Positions 42,635 to 51,942 of a stretch of 64,000 bases of DNA are shown here, piece by piece. How positions within the stretch are numbered: position 1 is the stretch's first letter; every line of letters starts with the position of its first letter. The stretch comes from CAG-877 sp963660495 (GTDB taxonomy: Bacteria > Bacillota_I > Bacilli_A > RF39 > UBA660). A program made the translations under genes and the position numbers. Where the stretch lies: positions 1-64,000 of the forward strand of contig CAVKYO010000006.1 of assembly GCA_963660495.1 (NCBI GenBank), read 5' to 3'. The notes beneath the pieces were generated by a model. It was not told where the DNA came from. It did not search any database and was given only the letters and a program-made list of their open reading frames with translations.

Positions 42635-45556
42635 ATGCAAAAAAAAGAAATAAAAAGACGAAGACCTAATAGTAAAAAACAAAGTATGCCAAGGCGTAGT
42701 ACAAATAGTACAAAAAACATAAAAAAACGTATAACTCCGGTATCCTCTAAAGAAGAAAAACAAGCAAAACTAATTTTTGCAATAGTTTTTGTAGTTATAG
42801 TCCTATTATGTTATTTTACACTAGGAACATTTTTTGCACTACTAACTGGAGTTGGTATTGCTATAATCATTGGTGTTGCTAAAATATTAGAGAAATGCAA
42901 GTCTGGTAAAAAAACAAAGAAAGCAGTAAAAATAATTTTAATGATTATTTTAGGATTAGGAATTCTATTACTATGTGCTTTCACAGCATTCTTAATATAC
43001 ATAAAAATAGATGCTGATCCTAAGTATGTTACATCCAAACTTGAAACACAAGAAAACACATCTTTCCTAGATATTAATAATAATGAATATGCAAAACTAG
43101 GAAGTGAAATGCGTGAAAAAGTCAAATATGAAGAACTACCAGAAGTATTAATAGATGCTATCATCGCAACAGAAGATTCAAGATTCTTTCAACATAATGG
43201 ATTTGACGCACCAAGATTTTTAAAAGCATCTATTGGGCAAGTTGCTGCTAAGCTTCTACATAGAAGTACAAACGCCGGTGGAGCTTCCACTCTAACAATG
43301 CAAGTTGTAAAAAATAGTTTAACAAATGCCTACGCTACAGAAGGAATTACTGGTATTGTTCGTAAATTTGAAGATATCTATCTAGCAATATTTAAACTAG
43401 AAAAGAATTGTAGTAAAGAACAAATAATTGAATATTATGTAAATAACCATTACCTATCTGGAAATGTATACGGAGTTCAAGAAGCTGCTCAAACTTACTT
43501 TGGAAAATCCGTTAGTGAATTGAATTTAAGTGAAGCGGCAACTCTAGCTGGTATGTTTAAATCTCCTAACTACTACAATCCAGAAGAACATCCAGATAGA
43601 GCTGAAGAAAGAAGAAAAACCGTCTTATACTTAATGAAAAGACATGGCTACATCACAGCTGAAGAAGAAAAAATTGCCAATAGTATTCCAGTTTCATCAT
43701 TAATCGCAACATCAACAGAGAGTACTTACAATAGTCAATACGGAGGATATATTGATACAGTTGTTGATGAAATCAAAGAAAAATATGGAGTTAATCCATA
43801 TACCACACCATTAATTGTCTATACAAACTTAGATCCAACTAAACAAGACGCTGTAAACAGTGTTATGAATGGTGAAAGTTATACTTGGATAAATGATAAA
43901 GTACAAGCTGGTGTTTCAGTACTAGATACAGAAACAGGTAAAATACTAGCAATAGGAAATGGTCGTAACATTGGAGACCGTTCTGCAAACAAAGCTGGTC
44001 AATGGAATTACGCAACAAAAAACAAAAGACAGCCAGGTTCAACTGCAAAACCATTATTTGACTATGGACCGGGAATAGAATACAACAACTGGTCAACGTA
44101 TACAATATTTGAAGATGCACCATATACCTACTCTGATGGAAGAAAAATTAACAACTGGGATGGAGGCTACTATGGAGCAATAACATTACGTCGTGCACTA
44201 TCAACATCGCGTAACATTCCAGCACTAAAAGCATTCCAACAAGTAGATAATAAAAAAATACTAGAATTTGTTTCAAACTTAGGAATAAGTCCAGAAGTAT
44301 GTACAACAGGATATACATATGATACTAATACTTTAAAATGTGTAAATAAAAATGGTGATACTGAAGAACCATCAAAAGTACATGAAGCTCACTCAATCGG
44401 AGCCTTCTCTGGTACAAATCCATTACAAATGAGTGCTGCATATGCTGCTTTCTCAAACGGTGGATATTATAATGAACCATATAGTGTTAGTAAAATAGTA
44501 TTTAAAAATACAAATGAAGTAAAAGAACATAATAGTGATAATTATGTAATAAAAAGAAAAGCAATGTCTGATTCAACAGCATTCATGATTACGAGTGTAT
44601 TACAAGATGTTAACTTAAATGGTGGTAATCCAACTAACGTAGCCAGAAAAACAGGAACAACAAACTACGATAGTGCCACAATGGAAAACAAGAACTTACC
44701 GTGGGACGCAATTAGAGATTCCTGGGTAGTTGGATATTCAACCAAGACAGCAATTGCACTTTGGTATGGATATGACTTTATTGATAGCGAATACTGTTTA
44801 CACAACATTCCTGCAACAGTACAAAAAGATAAAATATTCAATGCCCTAATAAACTCAGGTGCTATGGAATCCAATAGAGAAGCATTTAAACAACCGGATA
44901 GTGTTGTTAAAGTGGGAGTAGTATCAGGTACAAATCCTCCAAAACTAGCAGGAAGCTACACAGGCTCAGTAGTATATGAATACTTCAAAAAAGGATATGA
45001 ACCAGATGAAACATATACAGAAGAAAAACTTGCTGCTCCAGAAGACTTTAATGCAAAATACAGTAAAATAACTAAAAAAGTTACGCTAAGTTGGAAATCA
45101 GTAAGCACATCAGGAATTGATGATGATGACTATGGAACTTTCGGATATAATGTCTACTATAACAATACACTGATAGGTTTCACCGATAAAACATCATTTA
45201 CATATACACCTACTTCAAGTCCATACGGTACCTATAAAGTTATGGCAACATATAAAAGCTATTCAGGTATTCAAAGTCAAGCCGCAACTTATACCCTAGA
45301 AGAAGATGAAGATGAAGACTTAGAACTAGAATATACAGGTCCAACAACAATTCCAGCATCATCTACACTATCACTTAACACTACAGACTTTATAGTTAAA
45401 AGTAACGGTTCAGCAGTAACAGCGACAGTCGAATCATGTACGCCAAGTACAATCATTCTATCAGGAAAACATATAGTTACATGTACCGTAAAATATAAAG
45501 ATAAAACCAAATATTTAACTACAACAATATCAACAACAAAAGAATCAACAGAATAA
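42635..45556 (+). CDS. ponA: Class A penicillin-binding protein 1A (transglycosylase/transpeptidase)
   Basis: This protein of about 973 residues has a basic cytoplasmic tail (1-45) and hydrophobic segments to about 123. The GT51 transglycosylase follows, with Glu180 in ATEDSRFFQHNGFD and TLTMQVVKN. The transpeptidase has SxxK in PGSTAKP (Ser469, Lys472), SRN (525-527) and KTGTTN (672-677). Near the C-terminus is a fibronectin type III-like domain (about 795-880) and a Ser/Thr-rich end. It polymerises and cross-links peptidoglycan. Two or three predicted N-terminal helices are more than the usual one. The stop codon lies within the 8-bp duplication flanking a MITE-like insertion. Confidence 0.95.
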   Translation: MQKKEIKRRRPNSKKQSMPRRSTNSTKNIKKRITPVSSKEEKQAKLIFAIVFVVIVLLCYFTLGTFFALLTGVGIAIIIGVAKILEKCKSGKKTKKAVKIILMIILGLGILLLCAFTAFLIYIKIDADPKYVTSKLETQENTSFLDINNNEYAKLGSEMREKVKYEELPEVLIDAIIATEDSRFFQHNGFDAPRFLKASIGQVAAKLLHRSTNAGGASTLTMQVVKNSLTNAYATEGITGIVRKFEDIYLAIFKLEKNCSKEQIIEYYVNNHYLSGNVYGVQEAAQTYFGKSVSELNLSEAATLAGMFKSPNYYNPEEHPDRAEERRKTVLYLMKRHGYITAEEEKIANSIPVSSLIATSTESTYNSQYGGYIDTVVDEIKEKYGVNPYTTPLIVYTNLDPTKQDAVNSVMNGESYTWINDKVQAGVSVLDTETGKILAIGNGRNIGDRSANKAGQWNYATKNKRQPGSTAKPLFDYGPGIEYNNWSTYTIFEDAPYTYSDGRKINNWDGGYYGAITLRRALSTSRNIPALKAFQQVDNKKILEFVSNLGISPEVCTTGYTYDTNTLKCVNKNGDTEEPSKVHEAHSIGAFSGTNPLQMSAAYAAFSNGGYYNEPYSVSKIVFKNTNEVKEHNSDNYVIKRKAMSDSTAFMITSVLQDVNLNGGNPTNVARKTGTTNYDSATMENKNLPWDAIRDSWVVGYSTKTAIALWYGYDFIDSEYCLHNIPATVQKDKIFNALINSGAMESNREAFKQPDSVVKVGVVSGTNPPKLAGSYTGSVVYEYFKKGYEPDETYTEEKLAAPEDFNAKYSKITKKVTLSWKSVSTSGIDDDDYGTFGYNVYYNNTLIGFTDKTSFTYTPTSSPYGTYKVMATYKSYSGIQSQAATYTLEEDEDEDLELEYTGPTTIPASSTLSLNTTDFIVKSNGSAVTATVESCTPSTIILSGKHIVTCTVKYKDKTKYLTTTISTTKESTE

Positions 45557-45557
45557 C

Positions 45558-45734
45558 GGTTCTTCGAAATTCAGTGGACCTGAAAAATCACATCTAAATA
45601 TTAGGTGTGATTTTTATTGCATTTTATTCTTTTAAAATTCCTAAAGAATATAAAAACTAAACTACTTTTTATAAAGAGTCTGTAAATAAATTTATAACAT
45701 TTTTTTTGCTAGGTCCATCGAATTTCAAAGAACC
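45558..45734. mobile_element. 177-bp MITE-like element with 24-bp terminal inverted repeats
   Basis: The termini 45558-45581 and 45711-45734 are inverted copies that match at 21 of 24 bases (left GGTTCTTCGAAATTC..., right ...GAATTTCAAAGAACC). The 8-bp direct repeat AGAATAAC flanks it at 45550-45557 and 45735-45742, the signature of a transposition event. No open reading frame is inside. The 8-bp duplication and GGTTCTT-type ends fit the ISL3 family, so it is probably a non-autonomous derivative; that assignment is inference. Confidence 0.75.
45583..45616 (+). terminator. Terminator-like hairpin inside the MITE
   Basis: AAAAATCACA / TGTGATTTTT with a loop of about 13 bases is followed by T-rich sequence. 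It lies 27 bp after the ponA stop and could end ponA transcription. Confidence 0.7.
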
Positions 45735-45742
45735 AGAATAAC

Positions 45743-45777
45743 AAAAATACTAGCAAATATTAGCTAGTATTTTTTTC
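45743..45777. terminator. Bidirectional terminator between ponA and nth
   Basis: An AATACTAGC / GCTAGTATT stem is flanked by A and T tracts. It serves nth on the minus strand and probably ended ponA before the MITE arrived. Confidence 0.8.
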
Positions 45778-46375
45778 TACATATATCTTTTAGTTTACAT
45801 TCCTCACATAAAGGTTTAACTGCCTTACAATAATATCTTCCAAATAAAACCATTTGTAAATGCCTTTTAGACCAAGACCCTTTAGGAAACTTTTTCATAA
45901 GTTTCTTTTCTATTGTAAGAACATTATCCTTAGCATAAACCAGTTTTAACCTTTTAGACACTCTTTCAACATGTGTATCAACAGCAATAGCCGGTTCATT
46001 ATAAAATTCACTCAAAAAAACATTAACAGTCTTTCTACCAACTCCAGGAAAACTCTCCAAAACTTCCCTATTCCTTGGAACTATACCATTATATTCATCA
46101 CATAACTTTTCAGCAATATTTAAAACATATAAAGACTTTTTATGATAAGATCCCACTGGTCTAATAATTAACTCCAATTCATCAATAGAAGCATTCCTCA
46201 AATCTTCCAAAGAAGAATACTTTGAAAATAATATTGAAGTAACAGAATTAACTCGTTTATCAGTAGACTGAGCACTCAAAACAACAGCAATAAGTAACTC
46301 ATAGTCTTTAGTATAATTAAGTTCACACTTAGGATCAGGAAATAAATAATCAAGATACGCCTCAATCCTATTCAT
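45764..46375 (-). CDS. nth: Endonuclease III
   Basis: This protein of about 203 residues is a base-excision DNA glycosylase/AP lyase. It shows LLIAVVLSAQSTDKRVN, the helix-hairpin-helix ESFPGVGRKTVNVFLSEF with catalytic Lys, IAVDTHVERVSKRL with catalytic Asp, and the 4Fe-4S loop C-x6-C-x2-C-x5-C (YCKAVKPLCEECKLKDIC). The cluster makes it a client of the Suf system. The start ATG at 46375 overlaps the dnaD stop, so translation is coupled. The dnaD-nth order is as in B. subtilis. Confidence 0.95.
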   Translation of the reverse strand: MNRIEAYLDYLFPDPKCELNYTKDYELLIAVVLSAQSTDKRVNSVTSILFSKYSSLEDLRNASIDELELIIRPVGSYHKKSLYVLNIAEKLCDEYNGIVPRNREVLESFPGVGRKTVNVFLSEFYNEPAIAVDTHVERVSKRLKLVYAKDNVLTIEKKLMKKFPKGSWSKRHLQMVLFGRYYCKAVKPLCEECKLKDICRKKY

Positions 46376-47042
46376 CATCATCAAACCAATCCCAATCCAT
46401 AATATCCATATCGACATCACTAGAAGTTTCTTCTTTAGCCTTAGCCCTTTTCTTTCGATTATCAGAAACATCTTTAGCAGTCTTTATACCAAGCTTAGAC
46501 CATTCATATAAAATCTTATCTATATATCTCAAATTAGAAACTCCATTATAAGTAGCCTCTTTAATAGCCTCCTGAATAAGCTCCTCACTCATATCATTAT
46601 CCAACCAAGCCCTAATAATTTCATATTCCATAGGACTAAGAGTTCTACCAAACTCCTTTTCTATAACTTCATAAATATTAGAATTATCAGCAGAAGAAAC
46701 ACTATTAACTTCACCCATAGTAATAAGAGATAACTTACTATAAAAGTCATCCATCAAAACCATTTCTTCCATAAGACCCTTTTCATTTTTCATAACCTCT
46801 ACTCTAATAAAATGTTTATCAGAAAGAGTTCCTATATAATTCATAACATCTTTAATATCTAAATTTAAATCACTAGCAAACTTACTAGGATCAAATATAA
46901 ACTTATTACCCAAATTATATAAATACATTAAAAATAGAAACTCACCTACTTCTAACTTTAAATCTTTATAATGTTGTAACATAAAAAGAGGAATAACAAC
47001 ATGTCCCTGCTTAAAAATATCTATCAATTTAGCACTTTTCAC
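46368..47042 (-). CDS. dnaD: DNA replication initiation protein DnaD
   Basis: This 224-residue DnaD has an N-terminal winged-helix domain (QGHVVIPLFMLQHYKDLKLEVGEFLFLMYLYNLGN) and the C-terminal DnaB/DnaD domain (IYEVIEKEFGRTLSPMEYEIIRAWLDNDMSEELIQEAIKEAT, with YIDKILYEWSKLGIKT). It helps load the helicase at oriC and restart sites. The tail is strongly acidic (DVDMDIMDWDWFDDDE). The start is GTG behind GAGGTGAT. It precedes nth with overlap. Confidence 0.93.
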   Translation of the reverse strand: MKSAKLIDIFKQGHVVIPLFMLQHYKDLKLEVGEFLFLMYLYNLGNKFIFDPSKFASDLNLDIKDVMNYIGTLSDKHFIRVEVMKNEKGLMEEMVLMDDFYSKLSLITMGEVNSVSSADNSNIYEVIEKEFGRTLSPMEYEIIRAWLDNDMSEELIQEAIKEATYNGVSNLRYIDKILYEWSKLGIKTAKDVSDNRKKRAKAKEETSSDVDMDIMDWDWFDDDE

Positions 47043-47077
47043 TTATATCACCTCTTTTAATTATATATAATATCATA

Positions 47078-48172
47078 TTAATTAGTATATTTACCAACAA
47101 TATATTTTAATATATCTTCTTCTTCATTCTTAACTCTTCTATATAATACAGCATGAATCAAATCATCATACACCTCTTTTAAATAGCTCCCTGGCTCCAT
47201 TTTCAAAGCTTTTAATATCTCATCACAAGAAATATTTAAATCCTTCTTAGAATGAATAGCTAAGTTAGCATAAGACTCTGTAATATTTTTCTTATCAAGT
47301 CCCTTTATCCCACCAGCAACACTATTAACATAAAGACCATATTTATATAAAGCCATAGGATCTAAATTATTTAGTTTTAATGCTTCATTAACATTACCAA
47401 TAAGTTCTCTTTCATTACTAGTAAAAGGATATTTATCAACAACATTTAAAATACTCCATACAGCTATCAAATCATCAGTATTTTTAACTTCCCTTAACTT
47501 AGGAAGTTCTAATTCTACATCAAGTCCAAAATCCAATAAAAGTTTAATACCTTTCATACTATTACTACAAGTAAATATCTTATCTAATTCTTCTTTTTTT
47601 CTATAATAGGACAAATTCTTAAGTAAATATTTATATGAATAAATTGCTTTAACAACATCATCATCCAAATCAAAATCCAATATAGTAGCAAATCTAACAG
47701 CTCTTAATATTCTAAGACAATCCTCTTCAAACTTATGATTGGCATCTCCTATAGTTCTAATAACTTTTTTTTCTATATCATCTTTACCAGATAATAAATC
47801 TATTATTTGACCAGACTCATCCATACAAATAGCGTTAATAGTAAAATCTCTTCTCAATAAATCATCTTTTAAATTATCTATATATTTAACCTCTGCTGGT
47901 CTTCTATTATTAATGTAACTAATATCTTTTCTAAAAGTAGTTATTTCAAAACGAACACCTTTACTTATAACAGTAACAGAACCATAATCTTCTGCTGGTA
48001 AACAACTATTTTCAAATATTTCTTTTATTTCTTTAGGTGTAGCATTTGTTGCTATATCGATATCATGTGATTCAATACCAAGTAAATAGTCTCTAACAAA
48101 ACCACCTACTATATATGACTCATAACCATGTGAGTTTATTTCTTTAATAAATTTTAAAGCTGCTTCTTGCAT
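47078..48172 (-). CDS. cca: CCA tRNA nucleotidyltransferase
   Basis: This 364-residue class II nucleotidyltransferase adds or repairs CCA at tRNA 3' ends. Motifs are SYIVGGFVRDYLLGIESHDIDIATNATP (G-G-x-V-R-D and D-x-D), FEITTFRKD, LRRDFTINAICMDESGQIIDL, and EEDCLRILRAVRFATIL. The C-terminal region is shorter than in longer CCA enzymes. The start ATG follows GGTGAT. A poly(A) polymerase role cannot be excluded. Confidence 0.92.
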   Translation of the reverse strand: MQEAALKFIKEINSHGYESYIVGGFVRDYLLGIESHDIDIATNATPKEIKEIFENSCLPAEDYGSVTVISKGVRFEITTFRKDISYINNRRPAEVKYIDNLKDDLLRRDFTINAICMDESGQIIDLLSGKDDIEKKVIRTIGDANHKFEEDCLRILRAVRFATILDFDLDDDVVKAIYSYKYLLKNLSYYRKKEELDKIFTCSNSMKGIKLLLDFGLDVELELPKLREVKNTDDLIAVWSILNVVDKYPFTSNERELIGNVNEALKLNNLDPMALYKYGLYVNSVAGGIKGLDKKNITESYANLAIHSKKDLNISCDEILKALKMEPGSYLKEVYDDLIHAVLYRRVKNEEEDILKYIVGKYTN

Positions 48173-48261
48173 ATTATCACCATCTCATAAATATTATACC
48201 AAATAACTTATTATCTAACAATAAAACATTCCGACAAAAACAAAAGGTAAGTATCAAAAAC

Positions 48262-48302
48262 TCTAAAAAAAAGAACCATATATGATAAATCATATGGCTC
48301 TA
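48262..48302 (-). terminator. Terminator of hup
   Basis: On the minus strand, AGAGCCATATGATT / ATCATATATGGTTCT (one mismatch) is followed by eight T. Confidence 0.88.
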
Positions 48303-48314
48303 AACTACTTATAA

Positions 48315-48587
48315 TTAGTTTACTGCGTCTTTTAATGCAGTTCCTGCTTTGAAAGTAACAGCTTTTCTAGCAGCAATTTTAACTGTTTCACCAGTTCTAG
48401 GATTACGTCCTTCACGAGCAGCTCTTTCAGATACAGCAAAAGTACCAAATCCAACTAATGGAACTTTATCTCCTTTTACTAATGCTTCAGTAATTGTAGC
48501 AAAAGTAGCATCAATTGCTCTAGTAGCATCTGCTTTAGTTAATCCTGTAGCAGCAACAACAGCTTCTACTAATTCAACTTTTTTCAT
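48315..48587 (-). CDS. hup: DNA-binding protein HU
   Basis: This 90-residue histone-like protein bends and compacts DNA. It shows MKKVELVEAVVAATGLTKADATRAIDATFATI, VPLVGFGTFAVSERAAREGRNPRTGETVKIAARKAVTFKAG, and ends LKDAVN. The start ATG at 48587 follows GGGAGG; the upstream in-frame codon would break the usual MxK start. It lies near der and spoIVA, as in the B. subtilis der-...-spoIVA-hbs region. Confidence 0.97.
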   Translation of the reverse strand: MKKVELVEAVVAATGLTKADATRAIDATFATITEALVKGDKVPLVGFGTFAVSERAAREGRNPRTGETVKIAARKAVTFKAGTALKDAVN

Positions 48588-48694
48588 AAAATTTATACCT
48601 CCCAATTGTTAATTAAGCATAACTTATGCTTACATATAAAACTTACCATGTTTTAATATAAAAAGCAAGAAATATCAAAGAAATTTACAAAGTT

Positions 48695-49027
48695 TTACTT
48701 CATCTTTTCATTAATAGAAGCAAGTAATGAAATGATATGTCCAATAGCAAAGAAGAATAAACAGAATAAAAAACTTATAAACCAGAATAAAATCATCAAG
48801 AAAAAGTTAAATTCTGTCGCAACACAAGTATCACTATATAAAGTTGCTGTTGAGCTACAAGCAGGAAACAAATTGCCAAGTATTATACCAAAGGCAAAAC
48901 AAAGGATATATGTAACAATAGCGAACTTTTGATAACCATTAAATTGATATTTACCAACTTCTTTTTCAATACTATTTAATCTAGGAAGATCTTTTTTACT
49001 ATCATTAATCTCATCAAACATATTCAT
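48695..49027 (-). CDS. Hypothetical small membrane protein
   Basis: This 110-residue protein has a charged N-terminus (MNMFDEINDSKKDLPRLNSIEKEVGKYQFNGYQKF) and two or three membrane helices. No family is recognised. It starts 3 bp after the stop of the preceding membrane protein gene, so the two form an operon. Confidence 0.6.
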   Translation of the reverse strand: MNMFDEINDSKKDLPRLNSIEKEVGKYQFNGYQKFAIVTYILCFAFGIILGNLFPACSSTATLYSDTCVATEFNFFLMILFWFISFLFCLFFFAIGHIISLLASINEKMK

Positions 49028-49029
49028 AA

Positions 49030-49878
49030 CTATTTACTTCCTTTCTTTTCGGACTTCTTATTAGACTTATCGCCCTCTTTTTCTTTATTTTGAAGCTTAT
49101 CATTAACACTCTTTTCCAATGTATTTTCAGTTTTATTAGAAGTAACATCACTTATTGTATCAGTGACTTGTTCACATACATCTTCTATCTTTTCACCAAT
49201 ATCAGAAGCAATATCATTTACTTTTTCTTTATACTTATCAAAATTACCAGTATTCTTAGTATTTACCTTTTTAAAATCTAAATAAGTACCATATAAGTAG
49301 ATATATCGTGCAAATAATATTACATATATACAATCAAATGTTGCTAAAACAGTACCATTAAATGTAGCTGTAGAAATAAGATTAACTGTAAACAATATAA
49401 CTTCTATTATCACTACTGCATAAAAGAACCATTCATTAGTAAGTTCATTAAATGGTGACTTACTTAAATCAAATTCTTTCCAAAGTCTTGTCCCTCTCAT
49501 AAATATATGAAAGAAATAAATAAGTATTAACATATGAATAGCTAAAGATAACAATGTAACTAAACCAAAACTTTGAAAAACAGTTAAAATAGCTGTAATA
49601 AATGTAATAAAAAATACAACAATCATAAATATATTAGAATAATCAAAGTATTTTTTACCAAGTTTAGTCTTTAATGAAACAAAATAAACTAAAGCTATCA
49701 TATAAGTAATATTATGATTAAGTATGTCTTGAAACATTCTAATAGGATCTATATTACTATTAATTGAAAAAGACTGACTACTTAAAATAATAACTGAAAT
49801 AATTAAAATAATTAACCAAGTAATAATTGATGGATTATCGTACCATTCTATATTATTCTTTTTTTCTTCTAAATTCAT
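49030..49878 (-). CDS. Hypothetical polytopic membrane protein
   Basis: This 282-residue protein has about six membrane helices and a charged cytoplasmic tail (VNDIASDIGEKIEDVCEQVTD..., then Lys/Glu-rich to the end). The start ATG follows AAGGAAGGTGAT. It forms an operon with the small membrane protein downstream. No motif gives a function; the helical tail could bind partners. Confidence 0.6.
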   Translation of the reverse strand: MNLEEKKNNIEWYDNPSIITWLIILIISVIILSSQSFSINSNIDPIRMFQDILNHNITYMIALVYFVSLKTKLGKKYFDYSNIFMIVVFFITFITAILTVFQSFGLVTLLSLAIHMLILIYFFHIFMRGTRLWKEFDLSKSPFNELTNEWFFYAVVIIEVILFTVNLISTATFNGTVLATFDCIYVILFARYIYLYGTYLDFKKVNTKNTGNFDKYKEKVNDIASDIGEKIEDVCEQVTDTISDVTSNKTENTLEKSVNDKLQNKEKEGDKSNKKSEKKGSK

Positions 49879-49946
49879 TAAATCACCTTCCTTAAAATAA
49901 GTATATCACAAAACAAAACTGTTAATATAAATAAAGTGAAATTTCT

Positions 49947-49974
49947 TTGAAAGTTTACAAATGTATGCTATAAT
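49947..49974 (+). promoter_or_regulatory. Promoter of der
   Basis: TTGAAA, 16 bp, then TATAAT with an extended -10 (TGC before TATAAT) lie 25 bp before the der start. Confidence 0.75.
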
Positions 49975-49999
49975 TAATGCTGAATTAAGGAGGGATACT

Positions 50000-51307
50000 A
50001 TGTCACTACCTACAGTAGCATTAGTTGGGAGACCAAACGTTGGTAAATCAACTCTATTTAATAAGATTGTTGGTAAAAAGATTTCTATAATAGAAGATAC
50101 CCCAGGAGTAACAAGAGATCGTATTTATCAAGAAGCAATATATAATCAAAAAAAATTCTATTTAGTAGATACCGGTGGAATAGATACTAGTAAAGAAAAA
50201 TTTAATGATGAAATTAAAATACAGGCTGAAATAGCCATCAAAGAAGCTGACATTGTTATTTTCATGGTAGATGGTAAAGAAGGTCTAACTAATAATGACT
50301 TAATCATCAAAGAGATATTAAGAAAGAGTCAAAAGAAAGTAATTGTTGCTATAAACAAAATGGATGTTAAAGAAGCTGAAAATAACATTTATGACTTTTA
50401 TGAACTAGGTTTTGATATTTATATACCAATTAGTAGCATTCATAACATTGGTTATGTAGAATTAATGGATATGGTTACAAACGATTTTAAAGAAAAGGAA
50501 GATAAAGAGGATAATAGATTACGTTTTTCAATCATTGGTAGACCAAACGTTGGCAAAAGTAGTCTTATGAATGCCCTTTTAAATGAAGAAAGAGTTGTTG
50601 TATCTGATATAGCTGGAACAACAAGAGACTCAATAGATTCTGTTTTAAAGTATCATAATGAAGAATACATCTTAGTAGATACAGCTGGTATGAGAAAAAA
50701 AGGTAAAGTATTTGAAAGTATTGAAAAATATAGTTTAATAAGATCTTTAAAATCAATTGATAATAGTGACATTTGCCTAGTAGTAATAAATGCTGAAGAA
50801 GGTATAACAGAACACGATAAGCACATTGCTGGATATGCTATAGAAAAAGGTAAAGGCTTAATATTTGTCGTTAATAAATGGGACACAGTAAAAGACACAA
50901 CAATTCAAGAATTTGAAAAACTAATGCGTGCCGAATTTCAATTCGCAACGTATGCTCCTATTGTTTACTTATCAGCTTTAACTAAAAAAAGAATTCATAC
51001 CCTAATGCCAGAGGTAATAAAAGTTGCCGAAAACATTAAAAAGGAAATTAAAACAAGTCTTATAAATGAAGTCATTTTAGACGCCTACCAATTAAATATA
51101 CCACCATCATATAAAGGAAAACGTTTAAAAATATATTTCACTTCTCAAACTGGAACAAAACCTCCAAAGTTTACTTTTAGAGTAAACAGTAAAGGTTTAG
51201 TACACTTCTCATATGAAAGATACTTAGAAAATAAAATTAGAGAAAACTTCGACTTTACTGGAACACCAATTGTCTTACAATTTAAAAATAGAAACGATGA
51301 AAATTAG
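50000..51307 (+). CDS. der: Ribosome biogenesis GTPase Der (EngA)
   Basis: This protein of about 435 residues has two tandem GTPase domains, ALVGRPNVGKSTLFNKIVG and SIIGRPNVGKSSLMNALLN, each followed by GVTRD/GTTRDS, DTGG/DTAG and NKMD/NKWD, and then the C-terminal KH-like domain (PPSYKGKRLKIYF). It assists 50S subunit assembly. The start ATG at 50000 follows AAGGAGG. In B. subtilis der lies upstream of spoIVA, as here, but gpsA is missing between them. Confidence 0.97.
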   Translation: MSLPTVALVGRPNVGKSTLFNKIVGKKISIIEDTPGVTRDRIYQEAIYNQKKFYLVDTGGIDTSKEKFNDEIKIQAEIAIKEADIVIFMVDGKEGLTNNDLIIKEILRKSQKKVIVAINKMDVKEAENNIYDFYELGFDIYIPISSIHNIGYVELMDMVTNDFKEKEDKEDNRLRFSIIGRPNVGKSSLMNALLNEERVVVSDIAGTTRDSIDSVLKYHNEEYILVDTAGMRKKGKVFESIEKYSLIRSLKSIDNSDICLVVINAEEGITEHDKHIAGYAIEKGKGLIFVVNKWDTVKDTTIQEFEKLMRAEFQFATYAPIVYLSALTKKRIHTLMPEVIKVAENIKKEIKTSLINEVILDAYQLNIPPSYKGKRLKIYFTSQTGTKPPKFTFRVNSKGLVHFSYERYLENKIRENFDFTGTPIVLQFKNRNDEN

Positions 51308-51316
51308 AGGTAAATT

Positions 51317-51634
51317 ATGATAATAGGAAATAATTTTAATCAAGATCCCAGAAAAAATTTTGAAAACTCAAACTTTAATAGAAATCAAAAACAACAAGGA
51401 GTAACACCAGAAAATAAATCATTAAAAAATCCTAACATAAATAATAATTTTTCTAACAACATGTTAACTAAAGATATTTCAACATTTAAATATACAAATA
51501 TTGAAAACAATAATGAAGTATATGATAAATCTTTAGCCATTCTACACAACAGATTAAAAAATAACACTATAACATTAGAAGAATTCAATAAACAATGTCA
51601 AGCCCTAGCAAACAAAAGAAATAAAGGACAATAA
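51317..51634 (+). CDS. Hypothetical Asn-rich protein with SHOCT-like C-terminus
   Basis: This 105-residue protein is Asn-rich and probably disordered up to about residue 70. It ends in LAILHNRLKNNTITLEEFNKQCQAL, which has the L-x-x-L-x-x-G/N-x-I-T-x-E-E-F pattern of SHOCT oligomerisation motifs. It follows der after 9 bp and precedes spoVIF, so it may be coexpressed with either. Confidence 0.5.
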   Translation: MIIGNNFNQDPRKNFENSNFNRNQKQQGVTPENKSLKNPNINNNFSNNMLTKDISTFKYTNIENNNEVYDKSLAILHNRLKNNTITLEEFNKQCQALANKRNKGQ

Positions 51635-51645
51635 GAACAAAATAT

Positions 51646-51676
51646 AAACCTCAACATATAATTATGTAGGAGGTTT
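51646..51676 (+). promoter_or_regulatory. Hairpin that covers the spoVIF ribosome binding site
   Basis: AAACCTC pairs with GAGGTTT, and inside it ACATA pairs with TATGT. The AGGAGG of spoVIF lies in the 3' arm, and five T follow. It may act as terminator of the der transcript or as a translation-control hairpin. Confidence 0.5.
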
Positions 51677-51678
51677 TT

Positions 51679-51918
51679 ATGTTTGGAGATAGTTTTTTCA
51701 AAAGAGTTGAAAAAAAGACAAATATAAATAAAGAAACTATATTATCTTTAGCCGACAAATTACAAAGAAGTAATATGAAAGATGAAAATACCTTAAGAGA
51801 AGTCATAAAAGATATAAGTAATATGACTGGAAAAGAAGTTTCAAAAGAAAAAGAACAAAGAATAATTAACGCTATAAAAAAAGACAATATCCCAAAAGAT
51901 ATTGACAATATGTTTTAA
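51679..51918 (+). CDS. spoVIF: Stage VI sporulation protein F
   Basis: This 79-residue protein matches SpoVIF/YjcC: MFGDSFFKRVEKKTNINKETILSLADKLQRSNMKDENTLREVIKDISNMTGKEVSKEKEQRIINAI and an end with IPKDIDNMF. In B. subtilis it is made in the mother cell and is needed for late coat assembly and for spore resistance. AGGAGG lies five bases before the ATG, inside a hairpin. It has its own terminator. It supports an active sporulation programme in the host. Confidence 0.85.
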   Translation: MFGDSFFKRVEKKTNINKETILSLADKLQRSNMKDENTLREVIKDISNMTGKEVSKEKEQRIINAIKKDNIPKDIDNMF

Positions 51919-51942
51919 AGAGAACGCTTCTCTTTTTTTATT
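51914..51942. terminator. Bidirectional terminator after spoVIF
   Basis: AAAGAGAA / TTCTCTTT with loop CGC is followed by TTTT. It lies between convergent genes. Confidence 0.85.

Noticed and set aside
42811..45510. Several open frames of 69-117 residues antisense to ponA
   Set aside because: They lie opposite the strongly conserved PBP1A coding sequence, without ribosome binding sites or recognisable products.
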